Below are positions 6,870-12,750 of a stretch of DNA of 13,555 nucleotides, piece after piece. The DNA is from SIG469 sp964384255. GTDB taxonomy: Bacteria > Bacillota > Clostridia > Oscillospirales > Oscillospiraceae. A program made the translations under genes and the position numbers. Below the pieces are notes generated by a model, which did no database searches, had not been told where the DNA came from, and saw nothing but the letters and a program-made list of their open reading frames with translations. Position 1 is the stretch's first letter; each line of letters opens with the position of its first letter. The stretch covers positions 1 to 13,555 of the forward strand of contig CAYLKH010000059.1 of NCBI GenBank assembly GCA_964384255.1, read 5' to 3'.

Positions 6870-9511
6870 TGAAAATAATGGTGATCGACGGAAACAGCAT
6901 CATCAACCGGGCATTTTATGGCATAAGGCTGCTTTCGACCAAAGATGGGCTTTATACCAACGGGATATATGGTTTTTTGACCATTATGCATCGGCTGCTG
7001 GACGAGCAGAAGCCTGACGGGCTTTGCGTGACCTTTGACCGCAGAGAGCCGACATTCCGGCATAAGCGATATGATGGCTACAAAGCGACTCGCAGCGGTA
7101 TGCCGGACGAGCTGGCTGTCCAGATGCCTGTGATGAAGCAGGTCCTTGCTGCCATGGGTATCCCGGTTTATGAGTTGGCCGGCTATGAGGCTGATGACCT
7201 GATTGGGACCATCAGCCGCAAATGTGAAGCCGATGGTAACCAATGCGTTGCTGTCACTGGCGACCGGGACAGCTTGCAGCTGATAACCGATATGACATCG
7301 GTGCTGCTGGTAAGGACAAAGGGGAGCCAAACGCTGACCGAGCTTTACGACCCTCAGCGGTTTGAAGAGGAGTATGGGTTCGGACCTAAAGGACTGGTAG
7401 ATCTTAAAGCTCTGATGGGCGACAGCTCTGACAATATTCCGGGCGTAGCCGGAGTGGGCGAAAAAACGGCCAAAGCGCTTATGGGGACCTTTGGCTCCCT
7501 GGATGCGGTATATAACAGCCTGGACAGCGGAGAGATCAAAGAATCCATAAGAAAAAAGCTGGCTGCCAACAAAGACAGCGCATATTTATCTTATGAACTG
7601 GCAGAAATATGCTCTGACGCACCATTGGAATTCAACATAGATGACACTGTGTCGCGAACCATTGACAAAAAAGCGCTGTATCAGCTGTTTATGCAGCTGG
7701 AATTTTCAAAGATGATAGAAAAGTATGGCCTGAGCGCTGACGATACCTCTGTCGATGAACAGCCCATATATTCGGCAAAGATAGTTTCGGAAGAAATAAG
7801 CAGCGAGCAGAGAGCATATGAGCTTTTGAAAAAGCTGGAAGAGCTGGATTCGGTATCAGTTCTCGTCACTGCTGATTTTGAGATGGTGGCGCTGTGTCAT
7901 AAGTATAATATTTGGCTGATTTCGGCCAATGATCTTCAAAACGGGTATGAAAAGTTCCTGACCCAATTATTCTCGGAACCTATAAAGAAGAACAGCTATG
8001 ACGTTAAAAATCTCATAAGACGGCTTATTGAAAGGGGACTTCCGGCTGACGGATTTGTGTTTGATACGGCGCTGGCTGCATATCTGGTGGATCCTTCGGC
8101 CAACAATTATTCTCTGGAAAAGCTGGCCATGTCTTTTTTGAAGACTGAAATCCCCCCTGAAAAGGATTATACTCAACAACAGACTACTTCATTGCTGACT
8201 GACCGGTCAGCTATGCTTAAGGCGCTTTCCAGCCATGTATGCGTCATCGACCTGCTGACCGAGAGGTTAAAAGCAGCTCTTGAAAAAGAAGGGATGCTCA
8301 AGCTTTTTGAAACGGTGGAGCTTCCGCTTTGTCCCGTGCTGGCAGAAATGGAAAACGACGGAGTTCTCGTTGACAGGGCTGAGCTTATTGCCTTTGGACA
8401 GGCGTTGTCCATACGGATCGACGGCCTGCAAAACTCAATTTGGGAATATGCTGGCGAAAGCTTTAATATCAATTCCACAAAGCAGCTGGGTACAGTTTTG
8501 TTTGAACAGCTGGGACTGCCCGTTGTTAAGAAAACCAAAACCGGTTATTCCACAAATGTTGATGTGCTTAACAAACTCAGGGGCAAACACCCGATAATTG
8601 ACCTTATCCTTGAATATCGAACATTGACCAAGCTCAAATCCACTTATGCGGACGGCCTTTTAAAGGTAATCGCTGATGATGGTCGTATCCACACCAGTTT
8701 TAACATGACAGCCACAGCTACCGGGCGGCTCAGTTCTACAGAGCCGAATCTTCAGAATATTCCCGTAAGAACCGAGTTGGGTGCAGAGCTGAGAAAAATG
8801 TTTATCGCGGCTCCCGGCCATGTGCTGGTTGACGCCGACTATTCTCAAATTGAGCTTCGGGTTTTGGCCCATATAGCGGATGACGAAAACATGATAGCTG
8901 CCTTCAACTCCGGCGAGGACATACACAGGGCTACTGCGGCTCAGGTATTTGGTGTCGCTCCCCATGAGGTCACGAGCCAGATGAGACGAAGCGCCAAGGC
9001 GGTCAATTTTGGAATCGTTTATGGTATTTCAGATTATTCTCTGTCTGAGGATCTGGGTGTATCCATAGCCGAAGCCAGAGAATATATAGAAAGCTATCTT
9101 AAAAACTACTCCAGCGTCGCGGCATTTATGAAAAATGTCGTGTCTCAGGCTCGGGAGGACGGCTATGTTTCTACCTTATTTGGCCGTAAGCGCTGGCTGC
9201 CGGAGCTGAGATCCAGCAACTTCAATATTCGAAGTGCCGCCGAACGCATGGCTATGAACAGCCCTATTCAGGGGACGGCGGCAGATATTATCAAGCTGGC
9301 GATGATAGCCGTCCGTCAGGCATTGAAAGACCGCGGACTCAAGGCGCGATTGGTCCTTCAGGTCCATGACGAACTTATTGTCGAAGCGCCCCTTAATGAA
9401 GCCGAAGCAGTGGTTGGGATACTGACCGAGAATATGAACAACGTGGCAATGCTCAAAGCTCCGCTGACGGCAGAGGCGAAGACGGGAAGCAGCTGGTACG
9501 ATGCGAAATAA
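6869..9511 (+). CDS. polA: DNA polymerase I
   Basis: PolA fills gaps in repair and Okazaki-fragment processing and removes RNA primers with its 5' nuclease. The 880-residue product is full length. The N-terminal 5'-3' nuclease (about 1-290) keeps its metal ligands: D7, EADDLIG around 107-113, GDRDS (D132, D134), and GDSSDNIPG (D185, D188) followed by the helix-hairpin-helix GVAGVGEKTA. The polymerase domain has motif A VDADYSQIELR with catalytic D657, motif B with R706, K710, F714 and Y718, and motif C QVHDELIVE with H833-D834-E835. The middle domain (about 310-480) has the proofreading fold but looks degenerate. The DxE pair is not clearly placed and the Tyr of Exo III is not conserved, so proofreading is probably absent, as in several Gram-positive PolA proteins. 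ATG 6869 overlaps the MATE stop (TAATG), with GGAGG at 6857-6861. Confidence 0.97.
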   Translation: MKIMVIDGNSIINRAFYGIRLLSTKDGLYTNGIYGFLTIMHRLLDEQKPDGLCVTFDRREPTFRHKRYDGYKATRSGMPDELAVQMPVMKQVLAAMGIPVYELAGYEADDLIGTISRKCEADGNQCVAVTGDRDSLQLITDMTSVLLVRTKGSQTLTELYDPQRFEEEYGFGPKGLVDLKALMGDSSDNIPGVAGVGEKTAKALMGTFGSLDAVYNSLDSGEIKESIRKKLAANKDSAYLSYELAEICSDAPLEFNIDDTVSRTIDKKALYQLFMQLEFSKMIEKYGLSADDTSVDEQPIYSAKIVSEEISSEQRAYELLKKLEELDSVSVLVTADFEMVALCHKYNIWLISANDLQNGYEKFLTQLFSEPIKKNSYDVKNLIRRLIERGLPADGFVFDTALAAYLVDPSANNYSLEKLAMSFLKTEIPPEKDYTQQQTTSLLTDRSAMLKALSSHVCVIDLLTERLKAALEKEGMLKLFETVELPLCPVLAEMENDGVLVDRAELIAFGQALSIRIDGLQNSIWEYAGESFNINSTKQLGTVLFEQLGLPVVKKTKTGYSTNVDVLNKLRGKHPIIDLILEYRTLTKLKSTYADGLLKVIADDGRIHTSFNMTATATGRLSSTEPNLQNIPVRTELGAELRKMFIAAPGHVLVDADYSQIELRVLAHIADDENMIAAFNSGEDIHRATAAQVFGVAPHEVTSQMRRSAKAVNFGIVYGISDYSLSEDLGVSIAEAREYIESYLKNYSSVAAFMKNVVSQAREDGYVSTLFGRKRWLPELRSSNFNIRSAAERMAMNSPIQGTAADIIKLAMIAVRQALKDRGLKARLVLQVHDELIVEAPLNEAEAVVGILTENMNNVAMLKAPLTAEAKTGSSWYDAK

Positions 9512-9537
9512 GTTGACATAATGTGGTGAAACTTAAA

Positions 9538-10002
9538 ATGAAAAGAATTATTTTTGTCTGTTCGGGCAATACCTGTCGCAGCCCGATGGCAGAGGCGGTG
9601 TTTAACGAGCTGGCTCCTCAGCTGCCGGTGGATGCTGTGGCCGAATCGGCCGGAGTAGCAGTATATGTACCCGACAGGGCATCAAAACTCTCGATCCAGG
9701 TGATGGATAGCTACGGGGTTGACATAACAAAGCATATATCCAGACAGCTGACCTGGGATATTATCAAAGATGCCGACAGCGTTTATTGCATGACTGCATC
9801 GGTTGCGGCGGCGGTCAGAGCCATGTTTCCGGATTATACTGGTGACGTGGCCCTGTTGGATGATGACGGCATTGCCGATCCTTATGGCGGCGGCGTTGGG
9901 GACTATGAATTGGCGGCGACCCAGATCATAGCAGCTGTTAAGAAGCTGCTGCTTGGTTTAAAGGAGCAGGAAGATGATAAAGATCGTACCGATGCTGGCT
10001 GA
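9538..10002 (+). CDS. Low-molecular-weight phosphatase, probably protein-arginine phosphatase (YwlE-like)
   Basis: This is a cytoplasmic phosphatase of the low-molecular-weight protein tyrosine phosphatase fold, 154 residues. The P-loop CSGNTCRS gives C8-x5-R14 as nucleophile and phosphate-binding arginine, and the general acid is D114 in DPYGG. Position 12 is threonine. In characterised B. subtilis YwlE the equivalent threonine (T11) favours phospho-arginine, while tyrosine phosphatases have a bulky Ile/Leu there. Arginine phosphatase is therefore the likelier activity (inferred). The start is chosen at ATG 9538, with GGTGA at 9525-9529 as ribosome site; two in-frame GTG codons at 9523 and 9526 would place five extra residues and lack a site. 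It follows polA after 26 nt and overlaps rimI by 29 nt. A McsB-type arginine kinase is not in the window. Confidence 0.88.
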   Translation: MKRIIFVCSGNTCRSPMAEAVFNELAPQLPVDAVAESAGVAVYVPDRASKLSIQVMDSYGVDITKHISRQLTWDIIKDADSVYCMTASVAAAVRAMFPDYTGDVALLDDDGIADPYGGGVGDYELAATQIIAAVKKLLLGLKEQEDDKDRTDAG

Positions 10003-10423
10003 ACACAGCAGCCGGTTGGAGGAAATTGAGAAACTCTGCTTTTCGACTCCGTGGACTGAAAAGCAGATCCTCGACGAACTGGAAAACCCGCTGGCTGCCT
10101 ATTTTGTGGCCGTGGAGGGCGAAACTGTTGCCGGGTATATCGGAAGCCAGACTGTGCTGGGCGAGGCATGTGTGATGAATATTGCTGTCCATCCCGGGTT
10201 CAGAGGCAGGGGAACAGCCCGGCAGCTGATGCAGGCACTTATTGACCACTGCGTTGCTGATGGCTGCTCTCTGCTGACACTTGAGGTCAGGGAAAGCAAT
10301 CGACCGGCGTTGGGGCTTTACGGCTCCTTTGGTTTTGTCCAGGTGGGGCGGCGCAGAAATTATTACACCGATCCCAGAGAGGACGCGCTTATAATGACTT
10401 TATTCTTTACGGAGGAACGGTAA
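9974..10423 (+). CDS. rimI: Ribosomal-protein-alanine N-acetyltransferase RimI
   Basis: RimI is a GNAT-fold N-terminal acetyltransferase using acetyl-CoA, best known for the N-terminal alanine of ribosomal protein S18. The 149-residue product is family length. The acetyl-CoA pyrophosphate motif is R77-G-R-G-T-A82 within IAVHPGFRGRGTARQLM. The catalytic glutamate is E104 in LEVRESN and the general acid is Y116 in ALGLYGSFGF, matching E103 and Y115 of E. coli RimI. The C-terminal RRRNYYTDPREDALIM segment is characteristic. AAGGAG at 9961-9966 sits 7 nt before the ATG, inside the end of the phosphatase gene (29-nt overlap). The stop overlaps the tsaD start by one base. rimI-tsaD adjacency is common; the usual companions tsaB and tsaE are not here, so the t6A genes are split in this genome. 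Confidence 0.93.
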   Translation: MIKIVPMLAEHSSRLEEIEKLCFSTPWTEKQILDELENPLAAYFVAVEGETVAGYIGSQTVLGEACVMNIAVHPGFRGRGTARQLMQALIDHCVADGCSLLTLEVRESNRPALGLYGSFGFVQVGRRRNYYTDPREDALIMTLFFTEER

Positions 10424-11430
10424 TGAACATACTCGCTGTTGAAAGCTCCTGCGACGAAACAGCCGTCGCCATTGTCAGAGACGGCAGAACTGTGCTGGCT
10501 GATGCAATACTTTCCCAGGCCGATATGCACGAGATATATGGGGGAGTGGTACCGGAGATAGCTTCTCGAAAGCATGTTGAAGCTGTTTATTCTCTGGCCG
10601 ATTCGTCGCTGGCTCAGGCGGGATTGACTAAAGGGGATATTGATGCCATAGCTGTTACCTATGCTCCGGGGCTTATTGGTGCGCTGCTGGTGGGGGTAGG
10701 CTTTGCCAAGGCTGCTGCTATGGCTCTTGAGCTGCCGCTGATACCTGTCCACCACATTCGGGGGCATATTGCCGCCAACTATATCGCCTTTCCTGACTTA
10801 AAGCCGCCTTTTCTCGCGCTTGTTGTATCCGGCGGCCATAGCCTCATAGTGGACGTTCAGGATTATACCAGAATGAAGGTCATGGGCAGCACCAGAGACG
10901 ATGCGGCTGGAGAATGCTTTGACAAGGTGGCTCGGGTCATGGGGATGGGATATCCCGGAGGCAAGGCTCTGGATGCATTGGCCAAAACCGGAGATGAGAC
11001 AAGGTACATTCTGCCCCGCAGCAAAATCGACGGCGCACCGCTGGATATGTCCTTTTCCGGGCTGAAAACGGCGGTACTGAACACCCTTCATAATGCTGAG
11101 CAGAAGGGGCAACCGGTGGACAGGCCGTCGTTATGCGCCGCGTTCCAGGCGGCGGTCAGCGATACTCTGGTGCCAAGAGTCATGGACGCTCTGGATCAAA
11201 CGGGATATACCGATCTGGTAATAGCCGGAGGCGTTGCGGCAAACTCACGAATACGGGCAGATTTTGAATCAGCGACGGCCAGAGCGGGGGTAAGGTTATA
11301 CGCTCCCCCCCTCAGCCTTTGCGGCGATAATGGAGCGATGATCGGGGCGCAGGCATACTATGAGTATTTAAGCGGCAGGGTCGCAGGCCCGGAGCTGAAT
11401 GCGATTGCAACGTTGAGCGTTGAGGATTGA
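10423..11430 (+). CDS. tsaD: tRNA N6-threonylcarbamoyladenosine synthase subunit TsaD
   Basis: TsaD transfers the threonylcarbamoyl group to A37 of ANN-decoding tRNAs, working with TsaB and TsaE on the product of TsaC/YwlC. The 335-residue protein is full length. It has the ASKHA-type ATP-binding fold with N-terminal ILAVESSCDETAVA, metal ligands H111 and H115 in HHIRGHIAAN, SGGHS at 136-140, GECFDKVARVMG at 163-174 and the third metal ligand D302 in CGDNGAMI. GGAGG at 10411-10415 lies 7 nt before the ATG. It shares one base with the rimI stop (TAATG) and is the last gene of the unit, followed 3 nt later by a strong intrinsic terminator. One of its substrates in this cell would be the ACG-reading tRNA-Thr encoded about 600 nt downstream. 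Confidence 0.97.
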   Translation: MNILAVESSCDETAVAIVRDGRTVLADAILSQADMHEIYGGVVPEIASRKHVEAVYSLADSSLAQAGLTKGDIDAIAVTYAPGLIGALLVGVGFAKAAAMALELPLIPVHHIRGHIAANYIAFPDLKPPFLALVVSGGHSLIVDVQDYTRMKVMGSTRDDAAGECFDKVARVMGMGYPGGKALDALAKTGDETRYILPRSKIDGAPLDMSFSGLKTAVLNTLHNAEQKGQPVDRPSLCAAFQAAVSDTLVPRVMDALDQTGYTDLVIAGGVAANSRIRADFESATARAGVRLYAPPLSLCGDNGAMIGAQAYYEYLSGRVAGPELNAIATLSVED

Positions 11431-11433
11431 CCA

Positions 11434-11478
11434 AACGTGCGGGAAAGAACAAAACCTGTTTGTTCCCGCACGTTTTTT
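11434..11478 (+). terminator. Intrinsic terminator after tsaD
   Basis: AACGTGCGGG (11434-11443) pairs with CCCGCACGTT (11465-11474). The helix continues as AACAAA/TTTGTT (11448-11453/11459-11464) after a 4-nt bulge, with a 5-nt loop, and ends in TTTTTT (11473-11478). It starts 3 nt after the tsaD stop and should end the cysS-tsaD transcript. Confidence 0.93.
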
Positions 11479-11517
11479 CTCATATCTGCAATTTTGCAAG
11501 CCGTTCCTGCAAATTGT

Positions 11518-11554
11518 AATTGGATAATATCCAAATTGTCAGATATATCCAAAA
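11518..11554. repeat. Inverted repeat plus two direct copies of ATATCCAAA
   Basis: TTGGAT (11520-11525) and ATCCAA (11529-11534) form a perfect inverted repeat with a 3-nt centre. ATATCCAAA occurs at 11527-11535 and again at 11545-11553, 18 nt apart. This could be a protein-binding site, but AT-rich sequence makes short repeats common by chance. Confidence 0.35.
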
Positions 11555-11580
11555 TTCTTGCTTATGTTAACCTTTTTAGC

Positions 11581-11698
11581 CGTGGAAAAAACCTGGCAAA
11601 TTAGGATTGCAGGCTTTACAAAAAAAGGTAAAATTTAAAATTATCACGAAATATAGTAAAATATGACCGGTGGAAAACTCTGTGGAAAATGTGTATAA
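11581..11698 (-). other. Cluster of DnaA-box-like 9-mers beside an AT-rich stretch
   Basis: Against the consensus TGTGGATAA (reverse of TTATCCACA), the window has CGTGGAAAA 11581-11589 and GGTGGAAAA 11669-11677 (7 of 9 each), then TGTGGAAAA 11681-11689 and TGTGTATAA 11690-11698 (8 of 9 each). The last three are packed in 30 nt and share one orientation. Read on the minus strand, they are followed by CCGG and then a very AT-rich run (about 11625-11665), the layout seen at bacterial unwinding regions. None is a perfect box, dnaA is not in view, and the left-hand genes point toward the site. A true origin is therefore doubtful; a DnaA-binding control site is equally possible. Confidence 0.35.
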
Positions 11699-11978
11699 CT
11701 ATCCGTATTGATTGTTATTTCGAAAAATTATGTAAACTGATATTATATGCTTTCAGATGATTTTCGACCCTAAATATAGTCACAAATCGCATCAAGATTA
11801 AACAAGAAGAACATTGCTTTTTCGCAGTTAATGTCGAGGGATTCTGACTGCCTGGAGAATTATGCCGAATTTATGAAAGCTGATTTTGACGCTTTGCAAT
11901 CATTTCAGTTCATTATTACAGACTGTATTCAATAGTTGGTGAGCCGCAACAAATGATGATGCTTTGGGTAAAAATCCA

Positions 11979-12007
11979 TTGACTTGAATCGAGTCATATG
12001 ATAAAAT
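11979..12007 (+). promoter_or_regulatory. Sigma-A promoter of the tRNA-Thr gene
   Basis: TTGACT (11979-11984), a 17-nt spacer and TAAAAT (12002-12007) form a near-consensus promoter. TGA directly before the -10 makes it extended. The predicted start is near 12014, giving a pre-tRNA leader of about 24 nt. Its strength fits a stable RNA gene. Confidence 0.85.
11980..11996. promoter_or_regulatory. Near-perfect 17-bp palindrome over the tRNA promoter -35 (possible operator)
   Basis: TGACTTGA-A-TCGAGTCA has 8-nt arms matching at 7 of 8 positions around a single central base. It covers most of the -35 and half the spacer, where a bound dimer would block RNA polymerase. No regulator can be named. 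Confidence 0.4.
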
Positions 12008-12037
12008 AGTAAGGCTGAACAGGCGATCCTGTTGTCT

Positions 12038-12113
12038 GCTGGTGTAGCTCAGTCGGTAGAGCAGCTGATTCGTAATCAGCAGGTCAGGTGTTCAAGTCAC
12101 CCCACCAGCTCCA
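12038..12113 (+). tRNA. tRNA-Thr, anticodon CGU
   Basis: The cloverleaf is complete: acceptor GCTGGTG/CACCAGC (12038-12044/12103-12109), D stem GCTC/GAGC (12047-12050/12059-12062), anticodon stem GCTGA/TCAGC (12064-12068/12076-12080) with loop TTCGTAA, and T loop TTCAAGT (12091-12097). The anticodon CGT at 12071-12073 reads ACG, so the amino acid is threonine. Discriminator is T12110 and CCA is encoded (12111-12113). The T stem AGGTG/CACCC has an A-C mismatch at its outer pair (49-65); the other four pairs are intact. The gene stands alone between its own promoter and terminator. A37 follows the anticodon, so it is a candidate substrate for the t6A pathway that includes TsaD. Confidence 0.97.
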
Positions 12114-12122
12114 TTTGAAATC

Positions 12123-12158
12123 AGTCTATCTCGTTTTTTCGGCGAGATAGACTTTTTT
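12123..12158 (+). terminator. Intrinsic terminator of the tRNA-Thr gene
   Basis: AGTCTATCTCG (12123-12133) pairs perfectly with CGAGATAGACT (12143-12153) over a 9-nt loop, and the helix runs into TTTTTT (12153-12158). It begins 9 nt after the tRNA CCA. Confidence 0.95.
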
Positions 12159-12219
12159 CGTGCTCAGAATGGAAAACTTATTAGGTTTTCAGGTTAGGAG
12201 CTTTGGGATAAACAGATCA

Positions 12220-12265
12220 CGCCCCCAGGGTCCAGGAGAAGGTCTGGACTCTGGGGGCGCTTTTT
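12220..12265 (+). terminator. Very stable terminator-like hairpin without an obvious gene
   Basis: A 16-bp GC-rich helix, with one G-U pair, joins 12220-12235 to 12244-12259 around the loop GAGAAGGT. It is followed by C and TTTTT (12261-12265). The orientation is for rightward transcription, but the only upstream gene is the tRNA, which already has its own terminator 60 nt earlier. It may end a small RNA, catch readthrough, or be left from a lost gene. Confidence 0.7.
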
Positions 12266-12268
12266 GGT

Positions 12269-12290
12269 GGCAGAGTTCAGTCTGCCGTTT
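12269..12290 (+). terminator. Second, small terminator-like hairpin
   Basis: GGCAGA (12269-12274) pairs with TCTGCC (12281-12286), loop GTTCAG, followed by GTTTT. It lies 4 nt after the U tract of the larger hairpin, so the two look like a tandem terminator. The short stem makes it weak alone. Confidence 0.4.
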
Positions 12291-12405
12291 TGGGAGCAGG
12301 GCCAACCCAGGGATAAGGCTGCTTCAAAGCCACATGGGCATCAGCTCCCGGAGCGAGAAATGGAGGGAGTCACATTTAAGGAGATGAAATAAACTAAAAA
12401 GCGAG

Positions 12406-12750
12406 TTAAATTCTGGTTTTATATCCGGCGTTTTCGATCGCAGAGATAAAAACCCTGTCGTCAATGGGCCGATCCATGGATATATCTACGGTACCCTTTT
12501 TCAAATGCACGCTGCCGGAAGCGCCGTCGATAGAGTTGACAGCTTCCATGACCCGGTTGACGCAATGCTGACAGCTCATACCATCAACATGGAAGGTCTT
12601 TTTCCCAACAACGCTGCTGAGCTTTTTAGGCCGAGCCTTGTAGGTACCGCTGCCGCAGCAGCCGCTTTTGCCTTTGAAATGCTTGATAGTCGACCGAAGG
12701 CCAAAGGCCAGTATGACCACCAGAATGGCGATTATAACAATGTCAGTCAT
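12406..12750 (-). CDS. Membrane-anchored Cys-rich protein with a heavy-metal-associated (HMA) domain
   Basis: The 114-residue protein has one N-terminal membrane helix (about 4-18, IVIIAILVVILAFGL), a basic stretch, a CCGSG motif (C31, C32), and then an HMA ferredoxin-like domain (about 50-114). The HMA metal site is GMSCQHC, with C60 and C63. HMA domains bind soft metals such as Cu(I) or Zn(II) and pass them between proteins. The N-terminal third resembles the FeoB-associated Cys-rich membrane proteins, so it looks like that module joined to an HMA domain. The start at 12750 overlaps the upstream gene's stop by 4 nt (ATGA), and a GGCGGTGG-like site lies just before it. An earlier in-frame ATG at 12780 is inside the neighbour and less likely. 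Lying last in a feo operon suggests a role in metal handling around FeoB. The metal is unknown. Confidence 0.82.
   Translation of the reverse strand: MTDIVIIAILVVILAFGLRSTIKHFKGKSGCCGSGTYKARPKKLSSVVGKKTFHVDGMSCQHCVNRVMEAVNSIDGASGSVHLKKGTVDISMDRPIDDRVFISAIENAGYKTRI

Larger units (their letters stand above)
11479..11978. other. AT-rich intergenic region without a convincing gene
   Basis: About 500 nt separate the tsaD terminator from the tRNA promoter. The stretch is clearly AT-richer than its surroundings. I see no reading frame with a ribosome site and no recognisable protein. It holds an inverted repeat with two direct copies of ATATCCAAA (11518-11554) and a cluster of DnaA-box-like 9-mers (11581-11698), both listed separately. 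The part from about 11750 to 11978 shows nothing I can name. Confidence 0.7.
12159..12405. other. Gene-free region with several hairpins between tRNA-Thr and the feo locus
   Basis: Besides the two terminator-like hairpins there are inverted repeats GAAAAC/GTTTTC (12172-12177/12185-12190), GGCT/AGCC (12317-12320/12328-12331) and CTCCC/GGGAG (12345-12349/12365-12369). A 75-codon frame from 12160 has no ribosome site and no recognisable content. A perfect AAGGAG at 12378-12383 is followed at once by ATG-AAA-TAA, so it serves no protein. I found no promoter and no clear terminator for the leftward feo transcript that converges here. Confidence 0.5.

Noticed and set aside
9513..9539. TTGACA (9513-9518) with TAAAAT (9534-9539) as a promoter for the phosphatase gene
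   Set aside because: The spacer is 15 nt and the start point would fall after the start codon.
11831..11935. 34-residue frame in the AT-rich intergenic region
   Set aside because: No ribosome site and no recognisable sequence; could be a chance frame or a remnant.
11479..12037. CRISPR array or insertion sequence in the intergenic region
   Set aside because: No regularly spaced repeats, no terminal inverted repeats and no transposase fragment seen.
12220..12259. The large hairpin as terminator of the leftward feo transcript
   Set aside because: Read on the minus strand it is followed by TGATCTGTTT with no U tract.
12160..12387. 75-codon frame on the plus strand after the tRNA terminator
   Set aside because: No ribosome site, and it runs through strong terminator-like hairpins with no family resemblance.
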